NCBI GenBank assembly: GCA_016124945.1
Contig: WGMT01000024.1
Location: 186,001-250,000, forward strand
Reading direction: 5' to 3'
From: a bacterium
GTDB lineage: Bacteria > Chloroflexota > Anaerolineae > Caldilineales > Caldilineaceae
Length of the DNA: 64,000 nucleotides
Shown here: piece after piece, positions 1 to 8,993 of the stretch
Layout: every line of letters starts with the position of its first letter
Position numbering within the stretch: the first letter of the stretch is position 1
Notes under the pieces: model-generated
What the model was told of the DNA's origin: nothing
Databases searched by the model: none
The model's input: only the letters and a program-made list of their open reading frames with translations
Made by a program: the position numbers and the translations under genes

Positions 1-1572
1 GCCAAAGAGCGAAAGAAAGAATGCTTCGCCGCCGCTTGGAATCATGTTCTCGGCGCTAACGGCCTCAGCTTCGATTACACGCATTACCGACGGACGCCGC
101 AACACTGTCACCACATCGGCCAATTTGTCGTCGTCGAGCGCCAGTACACGCAGCCGTTCGCTTACTTCTTGGGTGTATTGCAGCCCTTCCACGGCGTCGC
201 CCAGGTTAGAGACCAGAATAAAGTTGACGCGGTCGGGCATAATCGGTGACAGCAACTGCTGCGCCTCGTCTAAGCGCATCATGACGACGGGGGTAAGCGT
301 CCCCATCGGCCCGGCCTCGTCGACGATTCCCTTCACGCGGTATGGTAGTGGAATCGGCCCCAAGAAAATTTCGAGCACATCGCCCACTTCGGCGTCGAGC
401 TGTTGCGCCCCCAATCGATTGAGATAGACGTCGCCCTGCCGAAGTTGCAGGCCGAACTGCCCCAACACGCGGTCGATCTCGCTGCGTAGCGTATTCAGAT
501 TGAGCGCGCTAACCAGTTCGGTGGCATCTGGGATGTTGAGTGATTCGAGCAGCGGAATCGTCGCTCCGGCTGCGGGTGGAGTGGCAGGTGTACCCTCTAG
601 TGCTGTCGCGTCACCTACGGCGGGAGGACCGCTCTCCGTCGTTGCGCTATCTGTGCTGTCAACGGCTGTTTCTGTTTGAGGAAGGAGCCCCTGGATCTGT
701 TCAAGCGAGCCTTCGGGCAACTGGGGCGCGTCCTCGCCGAGCAACGAAGAGAGGAACGCATTGGCCTGCGCTTCGGTGAGATCGCCGGACGCCAATGATC
801 CCACGGCAGCAATCGCCACCGCTGCGTCGGAGAGTTGCAAATCCACGCCAAGATTGCTGGCTGCTGCACCTGCCATTGTGAAAATGTCGGTGGCGGATTG
901 GAAGATGTTGCCAACACCAGGCTGGAGTGCGTCCATGGAGACGGGTTCGCCGTCTACCGAATTAAGGCCAAACTCCTGATCGTAGTAGCTGTCCACGGCA
1001 AAAATAAAGCCCAGCGGCTCGCCCTGACCGGTACTGGTGTTGCGGATAATCGTGGGGAAGATGATGGCCGGCGCTACACCGTCAATAAGCGGTTCGTTTT
1101 CGGTCTTGGCGCGCAAGATTTCAAATTGCTCGTTGCTGATGCCGGGCAACCCTTCGGTAAGCAGGCTGAGGAGTGTGTCGTAACCGGTGCCACTTAGATC
1201 GATCCCTGCATCTTCAGCCGTAGCGTCGACAGCCTCTTCGTCGAATTGACCTGCGAAATTGGCGAATGTTGTCAACAACGGCGGCGCGATGACCTGGTCG
1301 ATCTCGCCGTAGGCGCTTACGGCGTAGCGCTGCACCGAATAGTCCAATGTATCGCCGGTGCTGAGAGCGGCGACGATGATCACTGTGCTCAATGTCAAAC
1401 CGGCCACAATCAGCGCCGTTTGTGTAGGACGGCGGGGCATGTTGCGAACGCCCAATTTGGTGGCGGTGGGGTTGCGGAAGTAAAGCAACGCTACTGCCAG
1501 CAGCATAATCAACACAACCACCAGCAGCACAAAGCTGACGGGGTTAAGCCAGGAGGGGAGAAAGTCGAACAT
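1..1572 (-). CDS. FtsX-type ABC transporter permease, C-terminal part beyond left edge
   Basis: The frame is open from an ATG at 1572 to the window edge, giving 524 residues with no stop. The C-terminal end lies outside the window. The N-terminus has two hydrophobic segments, about residues 12-32 and 50-70, joined by a basic stretch with RNMPRRPTQT. This is the usual start of MacB/LolC-type permeases, where an RN.RRxxxT motif precedes the first main helix. A long extracytoplasmic region rich in Gln, Thr, Ala and Leu follows. An AGGAG lies just before the ATG. The partner ATPase is upstream on the same strand, 146 bases away. Together they probably form an exporter or lipoprotein-release type complex. 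The substrate is unknown. The periplasmic region is not recognisable beyond its general character. Confidence 0.85.
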   Translation of the reverse strand, partial: MFDFLPSWLNPVSFVLLVVVLIMLLAVALLYFRNPTATKLGVRNMPRRPTQTALIVAGLTLSTVIIVAALSTGDTLDYSVQRYAVSAYGEIDQVIAPPLLTTFANFAGQFDEEAVDATAEDAGIDLSGTGYDTLLSLLTEGLPGISNEQFEILRAKTENEPLIDGVAPAIIFPTIIRNTSTGQGEPLGFIFAVDSYYDQEFGLNSVDGEPVSMDALQPGVGNIFQSATDIFTMAGAAASNLGVDLQLSDAAVAIAAVGSLASGDLTEAQANAFLSSLLGEDAPQLPEGSLEQIQGLLPQTETAVDSTDSATTESGPPAVGDATALEGTPATPPAAGATIPLLESLNIPDATELVSALNLNTLRSEIDRVLGQFGLQLRQGDVYLNRLGAQQLDAEVGDVLEIFLGPIPLPYRVKGIVDEAGPMGTLTPVVMMRLDEAQQLLSPIMPDRVNFILVSNLGDAVEGLQYTQEVSERLRVLALDDDKLADVVTVLRRPSVMRVIEAEAVSAENMIPSGGEAFFLSLFG

Positions 1573-1587
1573 GGTGAGACTCCTTGA

Positions 1588-1783
1588 GAAATGACGACAG
1601 ACAACGGACGACGGAGGCCAGATGACGGACGACAGCAGAAGTGACTTCGCATGTCACCTGCAAACCTGCACCTTGCAACAGTGGGCCACACTGCTTAACT
1701 CAATGACATTGAGTACACTCATGCAGCTACGACACGAACGTCGTCCGTCGTCTGTCGTCCGTCGTCTGTTGTCATCGCCGTGT
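1588..1783. repeat. inverted heptamer-type repeat (ACGACGG / CCGTCGT words)
   Basis: The left arm, about 1588-1632, is made of variants of ACGACGG and ACGACAG. The right arm, about 1733-1783, is made of the complementary words CGTCGTC and CGTCTGT. About 100 bases separate the arms. The right arm lies inside the end of the ATPase gene and encodes its Asp/Thr-rich tail. A related CGTCGGT array lies near 16182-16232. Confidence 0.75.
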
Positions 1784-2489
1784 CATACCCAATCCCATTA
1801 TCCGGGATGCCGTCGTCGATGATCTCGCCGTCTTTCATATGCACAATGCGGTTGCACAGAGCGCCGATCTTGGCGTCATGGGTGACGAGGACGAAGGTCT
1901 GGTTCTGTTCGCGATTGAGGCGTTGCATGATCGTCAATACATCGTCTGCTGTTTGGCTGTCGAGGTTGCCGGTAGGTTCGTCGGCCCAGACGATGGCGGG
2001 GTTGTTCACCAGGGCACGGGCGATGGTCACCCGTTGGCGCTGCCCGCCGGAGAGTTCAGCCGGCCGATGGTAAGCCCGATCCGAGAGGCCAACTTGATCC
2101 AGCGCGGCCAGAGAACGCTGACGTGCTTCTTTGGGGCGTACACCGCTGACCAGGAGGGGCATCTCCACATTTTCCACGGCATTGAGCACCGGCAGGAGGT
2201 TAAAGGTTTGAAAGACAAAACCCATGCGTTGGGCACGGTATGTAGTACGCACCTTGTCTTTCATCTTGTGCAATGCCGTGCCTTCAATGAGCACTTCGCC
2301 GGAATCGATCTGATCCAGCCCCGAGAGGCAGTTGATCAGCGTCGTCTTGCCACAGCCGGATGGCCCCATAATGGCTACCATCTCGCCAGGTTGGATTGTC
2401 AACGTCACTGCACGCAGCGCGTGGACTTCTACTTCGCCGGTACGGTAGGTCTTGTGAATCGTGTTGGCCACAATAATCGGATCAGTCAT
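1719..2489 (-). CDS. ABC transporter ATP-binding protein, LolD/MacB family
   Basis: This is the nucleotide-binding subunit of the exporter-type ABC system whose permease follows. It carries a Walker A (GPSGCGKTT), the ABC signature LSGGQRQR, a Walker B ending in WADEPTGN, and the switch His in LVTHD, all at the spacing usual for LolD/MacB/FtsE-like ATPases. The chosen start, ATG at 2489, has AAGGAG eight bases upstream. A longer reading from 2525 has no ribosome site. The last roughly 20 residues ([11 protein letters not shown] and neighbours) are encoded by a repeat array, so the gene end seems to have been captured or extended by that repeat. The ATPase function is confident and the transported substrate is not known. 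Confidence 0.93.
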   Translation of the reverse strand: MTDPIIVANTIHKTYRTGEVEVHALRAVTLTIQPGEMVAIMGPSGCGKTTLINCLSGLDQIDSGEVLIEGTALHKMKDKVRTTYRAQRMGFVFQTFNLLPVLNAVENVEMPLLVSGVRPKEARQRSLAALDQVGLSDRAYHRPAELSGGQRQRVTIARALVNNPAIVWADEPTGNLDSQTADDVLTIMQRLNREQNQTFVLVTHDAKIGALCNRIVHMKDGEIIDDGIPDNGIGYDTAMTTDDGRQTTDDVRVVAA

Positions 2490-3068
2490 GTGAGGGGCTC
2501 CTTCGTAGCAAAAACCACTCTCCAAGAGTGGGTTGGCTGTTGGCTATCCTGCTGCTCAGTTATGCACAAGTGCTGAGTATAGGTGCTCCATCAGAGAGCA
2601 GTGACAAGTATTACGCAAAAAGGAAACGAAAGTTGCGCCTTCATCCTAATTGAAGACGCAAGCAGACACATCATCCCTTTGTTCATCCTTGCATTCGGTC
2701 GATGCGACGGCGCGGTTACAACAATTGATGTAGAGAAGCGAGGGGGTGGGGGATGAGCGTTAATTTTGTGTAGTGAAAGTGTCGGAGACTTCAAGTTGGG
2801 CGTGTCGCCCAGAACGAATGTCTCGTCTCGCTGTGGCGAAAAGTCCCCGGTACTTGCTCGTACGGAGCTTAAGCTCACGCCTATATGGGACTGGGGATTG
2901 GGCAAAGGCTATACTTCTGTAACGAAAACCAATCTCACAAAAAGGGGAACACAGATCTTGTCTGTGTTCCCCTATCTTTGTTTACAAACGAGCTGTTAAG
3001 TTAAGAGACGCTAAGTTAAGAGACGACGTACTGCAACCCGTCCTCTGTCCCTAATTTCCCCGCCAAGA
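2490..3068. other. intergenic region, 579 bases
   Basis: No convincing gene was seen. The region holds the transcription terminator of the response regulator (2939-2972) and, toward 2500-2900, presumably the promoter of the leftward ABC operon. A perfect 12-base palindrome, GAGCTTAAGCTC, lies at 2865-2876 and could be an operator. Short open frames here have no ribosome sites and no recognisable sequence. Confidence 0.5.
2939..2972 (-). terminator. rho-independent terminator of the NarL-type regulator
   Basis: Read leftward, a perfect 12-bp stem (GGGGAACACAGA paired with its complement, 5-base loop) is followed by five T residues. It lies about 97 bases past the stop of the response regulator gene. 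Confidence 0.85.
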
Positions 3069-3716
3069 TTACGGGCGCTCGATAATGCCGTTTTCCATGG
3101 CAATGGCGACGGCTTCGGTGCGACTGGCCGCGTGTAACTTTGAAAGAATGTTGCTGACGTGGAACTTGACTGTGGAACGGCTAACGATCAGATTTTCGGC
3201 GATTTCGACATTGTTGAAACCCTGCGCCATAAGTGATAGTACTTCGCGTTCTCGATCTGTGAGATCGTGGCCGGGTTTCGGCGGCTGTGTTGTGGAATGG
3301 ATCAACGCTTGAGCCGCTTCCGGTGCCAGTGTAGAACGTCCGGCATGTGCCTTGCGGATGGCATTGGCCAGTTCGTCGGCAGAAACATTTTTAAGTAGGT
3401 AGCTGATGGCCCCGGCCTTAAGCGCCTTGGTCACAAGATCTTCTTCGGGGAAGCTGGTCAGCACAACGACTTGCACATCGGGGTAACGTTGGCGGATCAA
3501 GCGTGTTGTCTCCGCGCCGTCAATGCCCGACATCACCAAATCCATCAGGATCACTTCGGGGCGTAGTTTTTCAACCTGTGCCAGCGCTTCCTCTCCACTG
3601 CCGGCTTCGCCCACCATTTCTAGATCGTCGAACACCATCAAAAACGCCATCAGCCCACTTCGTACAACGGCGTGATCGTCCACCAACATAACCCGAATTG
3701 GGCCGGAATCGCTCAT
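3069..3716 (-). CDS. NarL/FixJ-family two-component response regulator
   Basis: A receiver domain (about residues 5-120) has the acidic pair in MLVDDHAVVR, the phospho-acceptor Asp in VILMDLVMSG, and the conserved Thr/Lys region (VVLTSF and YLLKN). It is followed by a LuxR-type helix-turn-helix (about 145-210, LTDREREVLSLMAQG then SRSTVKFHVSNI). The start at 3716 is chosen because GAGGAG lies 7 bases upstream; an upstream ATG at 3770 lacks this. The length of 215 residues is normal. It probably pairs with the HisKA_3 kinase at 4985-6547, the usual partner class for NarL regulators, although a CBS-domain gene on the other strand lies between them. Target genes are inferred only from neighbourhood. 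Confidence 0.92.
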   Translation of the reverse strand: MSDSGPIRVMLVDDHAVVRSGLMAFLMVFDDLEMVGEAGSGEEALAQVEKLRPEVILMDLVMSGIDGAETTRLIRQRYPDVQVVVLTSFPEEDLVTKALKAGAISYLLKNVSADELANAIRKAHAGRSTLAPEAAQALIHSTTQPPKPGHDLTDREREVLSLMAQGFNNVEIAENLIVSRSTVKFHVSNILSKLHAASRTEAVAIAMENGIIERP

Positions 3717-4123
3717 GCCATAACTCCTCATGGGGGCGGATAAACCTCTTGGATTTTCTTTCGTTAACATGTTCTCTCTATTCTAATGGTAACCAGGCTG
3801 ATTAACAAACAGTCTCCTGGAACGGTCCAATTCAGTTACTTCAACTACGTTGCTTCAGTCGCACCCAGCCATGTGGCTAGGTCGTCAACCCGCCAATCGT
3901 CGCAACATGCGACTCACCTTGGGCCTAGTGGAGCCCTGAGCGAAGACAAGTAGAGTTAAAATCTACACCTCTTTGCCATTGCATCTGCTTTTGCCAAAGC
4001 ATCTGGCTTTACCCAGACATTAACCTCAGATAGATGTTTTGCTTTACGCTCTTTTCTACCCGGGTCTACTGCCCCATACTGGCGGTTATTCGACCATCTA
4101 CTCGTCAAAAGGAGCCATTCGCC
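3717..4123. other. divergent intergenic region, 407 bases
   Basis: This lies between the leftward response regulator and the rightward CBS-domain gene, so it must contain both promoters. No clear consensus promoter or shared operator was identified by eye. Short direct repeats (GCATCTG words around 3978-4012) are present. No gene is supported. Confidence 0.4.
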
Positions 4124-4807
4124 ATGTTGGTTCGCGATAAAATGAGCACACCGCCGGTGACAATCACCCCAGAAACACCATTTCAAGATGCACTAAAGCT
4201 CATGCGTGAGCAGCGTTTCCGGCGTCTACCCGTTGTCAATCGTAGCGGCGAATTGGTCGGCATCGTATCTGAGCGAGATTTGCTCTATGCGACGCCGTCA
4301 CCTGCGAATTCGCTATCTGTTTGGGAATTGCAATACCTGCTCACTCAACTGCAAGTACAGAACATAATGACGAAAGGCGTTGTTACCACCACGGCAGACA
4401 CACCAATTGAAGACGCCGCCGAGGTAATGGCCGGGCGCAAGATCGGTGGCATGCCGGTGGTTGATGAGAACAATTTTGTACAGGGTGTCATCACCGAAAC
4501 GGACATCTTCAACGCCTTCGTCGAGATGTTGGCCGTCGACAAGAGCGGGCTGCGGCTCACGCTAGAAGTGCCCGACCGTATGGGCGTACTGGCCGATCTG
4601 GCCCTTGCCATTGCTGAGGCCGGTGGTCACGTCGTGAGTGTAGGCACCTACGACGGCGCAGCCCCTGGATTGCGTCGGTTGCTTGTCAAAGTGCAGGGAC
4701 TGAGTAAAGGACAACTAGTGGAAATCAGCGAACGATTGGGGGATCATATTATCGACGCCCGCGAAACAGGCCGACCCGAAGTCCACATCGTGAATTCGGC
4801 AAAGTAA
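4124..4807 (+). CDS. CBS-domain pair protein with C-terminal ACT-like domain
   Basis: Two CBS motifs fill about residues 5-145 (MSTPPVTITPETP ... GIVSERDLL and IMTKGVVTT ... GVITETDIF). They usually bind adenine nucleotides such as AMP, ATP or S-adenosylmethionine and act as energy sensors. The C-terminal part (about 150-215, LTLEVPDRMGVLADLALAIAE) reads as an ACT-type ligand-binding domain, so the protein is organised like AcuB. The start at 4124 has AAAGGAG nine bases upstream; a longer reading from 4034 does not. A paralogue lies at 7894-8601, the pair flanking a kinase and a universal stress protein. The regulated partner is not known. Confidence 0.88.
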   Translation: MLVRDKMSTPPVTITPETPFQDALKLMREQRFRRLPVVNRSGELVGIVSERDLLYATPSPANSLSVWELQYLLTQLQVQNIMTKGVVTTTADTPIEDAAEVMAGRKIGGMPVVDENNFVQGVITETDIFNAFVEMLAVDKSGLRLTLEVPDRMGVLADLALAIAEAGGHVVSVGTYDGAAPGLRRLLVKVQGLSKGQLVEISERLGDHIIDARETGRPEVHIVNSAK

Positions 4808-4825
4808 TGCCCGACGGTAACTCCT

Positions 4826-4864
4826 TTGTACAGTACAACCGTACAATTCAACGCTATTGTACAA
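4826..4864. promoter_or_regulatory. clustered GTAC palindromes
   Basis: A perfect 13-base palindrome, TTGTACAGTACAA, lies at 4826-4838. A second 8-base palindrome, TTGTACAA, lies at 4857-4864, with a further GTAC between them. They sit between the ends of two convergent genes, an odd place for an operator, so a role is uncertain. Confidence 0.3.
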
Positions 4865-4868
4865 CGCC

Positions 4869-4905
4869 CGTGACGATCCAGGTGTAACTCACCTGGATCG
4901 TCACG
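4869..4905. terminator. strong hairpin between convergent genes
   Basis: A perfect 16-bp stem (CGTGACGATCCAGGTG and its complement) with a 5-base loop lies between the CBS gene ending at 4807 and the kinase gene ending at 4985. There is no T tract on either strand, so it is a structural barrier or a factor-dependent terminator rather than a classical intrinsic one. Confidence 0.6.
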
Positions 4906-4984
4906 AATGTACGCCAAATCGACGCCCTCAACGGGGATCATTTGGTTTGTGCGAGGTACTTGAGGAACACACCGGAATGTGTCA

Positions 4985-6547
4985 TTAATGTATCGCCCAA
5001 ACTACTTCGACGCGTGTCCCCTCCCCTACCTGGCTTTCAATGCTCAGTTTGCCACCCATAGCTTCTGCTCGTTCTTTCATGATGCCCAGCCCTAAGTGAG
5101 AAGTCGGCGCTTTCTGCACATCGAAACCGCGGCCGTTGTCTTCGACAACAAGGGCCACTTCGTGCTCTCGATAGATCAATGCTACGTTGGAGCGTGTGGC
5201 CTGTGAGTGTTTCGCCACATTGTTGAGTGCTTCTTGTGCAATGCGGTAGAAGGCCACCTTTGTTTCAGCGGGTATGGTACCGTCGCCGGAAACAGAGACG
5301 GAGACAGGCAGGCGGGCGCGTCCTGTTACCGCTTCAGAAAGTTGTTGGAGTAAATCGGCCAGGTTCGAATCGAGCAGGGCCGATGGGCGTAACTCTAGCA
5401 ATAACGCCCGCATCTCGGCCAAAGCGCCACGGGTCAATTCGCGGAGTTCCGAGAGGCGACGTTCGCCTTCGTCTTGGTTTCGGTGCCAGATGCGCGGTAG
5501 TACTTCGGCGATGAGACTGGTGGAGAAGAGCGTCTGGGTGACGGCATCGTGTAGGTCGCGGGCGAGCCGGTTGCGTTCTGCGGCGACGGCACTGCGCTCC
5601 ACTTGTTCGCGTAGACGTGCGTTTTCGATGGCTAAGGCAGCTTGATCGGCGAATGCCACTGCAAGTTCTCGTTCTTCCAGGCTGAAACTGCGTGGGCTGC
5701 GATAATACAGACAGATGCTGCCGTAAACCTCCCCCTTTACATTGAGGGGGACAGCCAGCACAGAGCGATAGCGCCCGGAGCGGGTCATGCCGCCACTTTC
5801 ATCCTCGATGGCTTCGACCAGTGGCATTGTGATGCTCTCGCGGAGTGGCTTCCCGGAAGTCGGCACACCCATTGGGCTGTTTTCGCGGCCCGCGGGCACA
5901 TCGTCAAGTTGACGGGCTGCCACAACCTGAGGCGGGCCACCCTTCTCGTTTTGTCGATAGATGGCGACGGCATCGGTAACAAGCAGACGATGTGCCTGTT
6001 CGACGATGTAATCGAGGATTTCCTCAAGGGGGCGCGCCGTGTTAAGGATGGTGAGGATGTCGTGCAACCCTTCAGCCACCTGGCGACGTCTTTCAATTTC
6101 ACGTGTCCGTTCGGCGACGCGTTGCTCTAATTCACTGGCATGACGGCGTAGTGCTTCGGCAGCCTGTACCCGGACAGTGATGTCGGTGATAAATGCCAGG
6201 GCTAGATGACGTCCGCCAATCTCTACATGGCTAAGGCCCACCTCCAAGGGAAACTCGGTGCCGTCTTTGCGCACACCTGAAAGCTCTAGGCCAAGACCCA
6301 TTGGGCGAGAACGTGGCGTATCGAAGTAGTCGCCGCGGTGCATATGGTGAATGTGGCGAAAGCGACGCGGTAGGAGTACTTCCATGGGCTGCCCGACAAG
6401 CTCCTGGCGAGAATAGCCGAAAATCTCTTCGGCGCGTGCATTGATCCGTTCGATCTCACCATTTTCTTCGACAACGACCACGCCGATTGGAGCAGATTCC
6501 AAATAGGCCAGGTTTGTTTTATCGTACTTCTGATGCGTGAGTTCCAA
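4985..6547 (-). CDS. PAS-GAF sensor histidine kinase, NarX/DegS-like (HisKA_3)
   Basis: Domain order in this 520-residue protein: a PAS domain (about 15-125, APIGVVVVEENGEIERINAR), a short coiled coil, a GAF domain (about 165-315), a HisKA_3 dimerisation motif with the phospho-accepting His at about residue 333 (RNRLARDLHDAVTQTLF), and an HATPase_c domain with NNVAKHS, EDNGRGF and GLGIMKER. No transmembrane segment is seen, so it is probably cytosolic and senses a diffusible signal. Start choice: a TTG at 6547 preceded by GGGAGAG is preferred to a GTG at 6580 without a ribosome site. The likely partner is the NarL regulator at 3069-3716. The ligand cannot be read from the sequence. Confidence 0.9.
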   Translation of the reverse strand: MELTHQKYDKTNLAYLESAPIGVVVVEENGEIERINARAEEIFGYSRQELVGQPMEVLLPRRFRHIHHMHRGDYFDTPRSRPMGLGLELSGVRKDGTEFPLEVGLSHVEIGGRHLALAFITDITVRVQAAEALRRHASELEQRVAERTREIERRRQVAEGLHDILTILNTARPLEEILDYIVEQAHRLLVTDAVAIYRQNEKGGPPQVVAARQLDDVPAGRENSPMGVPTSGKPLRESITMPLVEAIEDESGGMTRSGRYRSVLAVPLNVKGEVYGSICLYYRSPRSFSLEERELAVAFADQAALAIENARLREQVERSAVAAERNRLARDLHDAVTQTLFSTSLIAEVLPRIWHRNQDEGERRLSELRELTRGALAEMRALLLELRPSALLDSNLADLLQQLSEAVTGRARLPVSVSVSGDGTIPAETKVAFYRIAQEALNNVAKHSQATRSNVALIYREHEVALVVEDNGRGFDVQKAPTSHLGLGIMKERAEAMGGKLSIESQVGEGTRVEVVWAIH

Positions 6548-6872
6548 TCTAAACTCTCCCTGAACGAGTCTTGCTTTCACAACATCTAAGTCTATTTTAC
6601 AGACAAGCGAATGTTCCGACCAAACTAGGGCACCCTGCTATCTAGATCCTAGGCGGATTTAGGGTGATTGCTGCATAAACCGGTCACTTGACCAGGGGGG
6701 TAACTCACCAATCAGAGGATAGTACATTCTTCTGAGTTGGATAGAGTAGAGACGAACCCGTGGGCGTATTTTTGTATATTCTCTTATGTAAGTGCGCACG
6801 CGGCATGAATCCGTTGCAAAAACCGGCAACATCGAGTGGTGCAATCCGACAATGAAGTGGGAGGTCGCCATA

Positions 6873-7817
6873 ATGCGTAAAGTTGCAATCCCTTTAGATG
6901 GCTCGTCATTTTCTGAACGAGTGCTGGCCCATGTTCCTCGCTTGGGCGGTGTTGACGAGATTGAGTTGTTACTCATTCGTGTCATTGAAACAACGCGCTA
7001 CTACAGTTACGTTGCGCCTGATGCAGTGCATATTTTTGACTTCACCAAGTGGAGGCAGGAAGCCGAAAACTACCTGAAGCGGGTATCGGGCGAACTACGC
7101 GAACTAGGTTATCGAGTTTATACTACCGTGGTAGACGGTGACGTGGCTACCTCCATCTGTGAAGTGGCCGGCGCCCAGGACGCCGATATGATCGCAATGA
7201 CCACCCATGGCCGGTCTGGCTTGCAGCGTTGGATCATGGGGAGTGTAGCTGATCGCATCATTCGGACCTCGCAAAAGCCTGTCTACCTTGTGCGGCCGGG
7301 CAGAGAAATCGGTGGTAAAGCGCCTCAGAAGATTATGGTGCCCTTGGATGGTTCAACATTGGCCGAAGCAGCCCTGACGCTCGCTCTAGACCTGGTAGAC
7401 AAACATAGTGCTGAACTCTGGTTGGTACAAGCTGTAGAACTCCCCGAACTGTGGGGTGAGGAGTTCGTTAGTGCTGAAACCGTTGCATCTTTGCCCTCTA
7501 TCGAAGAGCAAGAATCGCTGGCTAGAGCCTATCTCAATCAAGTTGCCGATTCATTGCGAAGCGTCGGGCGCATTGTTCGCATTCACATTGAAACCGGCCA
7601 TCCTGCTTCGGTGATTGCATCTGTTGCTACGGCTGAAGGCGTTGATACCATTGTCATGAGTACACACGGGCGTTCCGGCCTGAGCCGGTGGGTCTTCGGC
7701 AGTGTTGCCGAAAAGGTTGTGCGCACGGTCGACTGTCCTGTTCTGTTGGTGCGAGGACTGCCGGCATCTGAAAACAGCAACGATATCATTGAAGTAAACG
7801 CCACCTCAGGCGACTAG
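6873..7817 (+). CDS. tandem universal stress protein (two UspA domains)
   Basis: Two Usp domains (about residues 1-147 and 152-300) each begin with a KVAIPLDGS or KIMVPLDGS strand. Each ends with the ATP-binding signature G-x2-G-x9-G-S (HGRSGLQRWIMGS and HGRSGLSRWVFGS), so both halves are expected to bind ATP. The start at 6873 has GGGAGG at the right distance; a longer reading from 6792 is not supported. The 314-residue length is typical of double Usp proteins. It lies 76 bases before a CBS-domain gene in the same direction and probably forms a stress unit with it. Double Usp proteins and CBS proteins are co-regulated in hypoxia or dormancy regulons of other bacteria, and the same role is inferred here. 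Confidence 0.92.
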   Translation: MRKVAIPLDGSSFSERVLAHVPRLGGVDEIELLLIRVIETTRYYSYVAPDAVHIFDFTKWRQEAENYLKRVSGELRELGYRVYTTVVDGDVATSICEVAGAQDADMIAMTTHGRSGLQRWIMGSVADRIIRTSQKPVYLVRPGREIGGKAPQKIMVPLDGSTLAEAALTLALDLVDKHSAELWLVQAVELPELWGEEFVSAETVASLPSIEEQESLARAYLNQVADSLRSVGRIVRIHIETGHPASVIASVATAEGVDTIVMSTHGRSGLSRWVFGSVAEKVVRTVDCPVLLVRGLPASENSNDIIEVNATSGD

Positions 7818-7893
7818 TAGACCTCAACTTGCAGCACGGCTGCCAGGAGACGGGAAGCCTGATACGGGTTAGCCGTGGAGGAGAGAGAGGCCC

Positions 7894-8601
7894 ATGTTCG
7901 TTCGAGATTGCATGAGTTCACCGGCGGTAACCATTACGCCGGATACCCCCTTTCAAGTTGCGCTCAAAGCGATGCACGATCATAAATTCCGTCGCCTGCC
8001 TGTGGTGGATAAGAATGGTCGCTTGGCCGGTATCGTATCTGAGCGTGATCTTCTTCACGCCTCCCCATCGCCGGCAAGTTCACTCTCTGTATGGGAGATG
8101 AACTATCTGTTGGCCAAGTTAACGGTTCAACAGATCATGACCCGGGCGATTATCATTACGTCTCCCGACACCCCGATTGAACATGCCGCCAGCTTGATGG
8201 TTGCCAACAAAATCGGTGGCTTGCCGGTTGTCGATGAAAATGACCGTGTAGTAGGTATGATCACCGAGACGGACATTTTTAAGGTGTTCGTCGAAATGAT
8301 GGATGGCAGAGAGGGGGTGCGGTTGACGGTCGATCTGCCCGAAAATCAGGTGCTCTCGTCTGGCTTTGTTGAATCAATTTACCGGCATGGGGGACACCTG
8401 GCAGCGTTAGGGACCATTGCCCACGGTGTCGGTAAAGTACGCGTCGTTATGGTCGTACGAGGTATTGCCAGAGAGTCATTAGATGCGTCGCTTCAACTGT
8501 TAGGGAATTCCCTGGTCGATGCCTTTGAACTGTCTGATCCAATCGTAGTGCCTATACCTGTCAAGCAGAAGAATGGTAAGCTGAAACTGCCCATGCGGTA
8601 G
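7894..8601 (+). CDS. CBS-domain pair protein, second copy
   Basis: This is a paralogue of the protein at 4124-4807. Two CBS repeats in about residues 1-145 closely match that copy ([44 protein letters not shown]). The C-terminal 90 residues follow the same plan but are more diverged and less clearly ACT-like. A GGAGGAGAGAGAGG stretch precedes the ATG. It is followed directly by a strong terminator, which suggests that the Usp and CBS genes form a two-gene operon. The likely role is adenine-nucleotide sensing; the target is unknown. Confidence 0.88.
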   Translation: MFVRDCMSSPAVTITPDTPFQVALKAMHDHKFRRLPVVDKNGRLAGIVSERDLLHASPSPASSLSVWEMNYLLAKLTVQQIMTRAIIITSPDTPIEHAASLMVANKIGGLPVVDENDRVVGMITETDIFKVFVEMMDGREGVRLTVDLPENQVLSSGFVESIYRHGGHLAALGTIAHGVGKVRVVMVVRGIARESLDASLQLLGNSLVDAFELSDPIVVPIPVKQKNGKLKLPMR

Positions 8602-8985
8602 CACAATTCATTCGCTGGTTTACCAGAAGCAACTGCCTCTGTTTCCCTCCTCAAAAGCAGGAGAGCCATCCTTCCCTCCAAGGGCGGCTCTCCTGCTTTT
8701 TTCTTCGCCGGAATGCCTGCTTGATTCTACACCAGGTTAGAAGTGTGGGCAAGGTGCTTGTGAAAACACCAACGATAGGTTATGAGAGGGGGTGCCGAGG
8801 TATTCAACGTGGATCTTGGGGTCACCGCACACAGCAGTAACCTTCCGTCTGCGCAAGTATGTGGTGATGGGTCTGCTGTGCATTTGAAGTCAGACTGAAC
8901 TCTGAGAAACGTAACATGTCTACTTTAAATGATCCTAATTTGTAAATGATCCTAATTTGTAGATGATCCTAATTTGTAGATGATC
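8602..8985. other. intergenic region, 384 bases
   Basis: It contains the intrinsic terminator at 8653-8702 and, at its end, most of the 17-bp tandem repeat (8927-8993). Nothing else is recognisable between 8703 and 8926. Confidence 0.5.
8653..8702 (+). terminator. intrinsic terminator of the usp-CBS unit
   Basis: A 15-bp perfect stem (AAAAGCAGGAGAGCC and its complement) ends in a T-rich run at 8697-8702, 52 bases after the CBS stop codon. The A-rich start of the stem could also serve leftward transcription. Confidence 0.88.
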
Positions 8986-8993
8986 CTAATTGT
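8927..8993. repeat. 17-bp tandem repeat, four copies
   Basis: Units of the form RATGATCCTAATTTGT plus one A lie at 8927-8943, 8944-8960, 8961-8977 and 8978-8993; the last lacks one T. The final unit provides the stop codon of the leftward small gene at 8986-9306. There are no spacers, so this is not a CRISPR array. Confidence 0.9.

Noticed and set aside
2591-2999. Small open frames on both strands between the ABC operon and the response regulator
   Set aside because: No ribosome sites, no recognisable sequence, and one runs through the terminator hairpin.
3717-6872. A shared DosR-type operator upstream of the CBS, Usp, kinase and regulator genes
   Set aside because: No palindrome common to these upstream regions could be found by eye, so no binding site is claimed.
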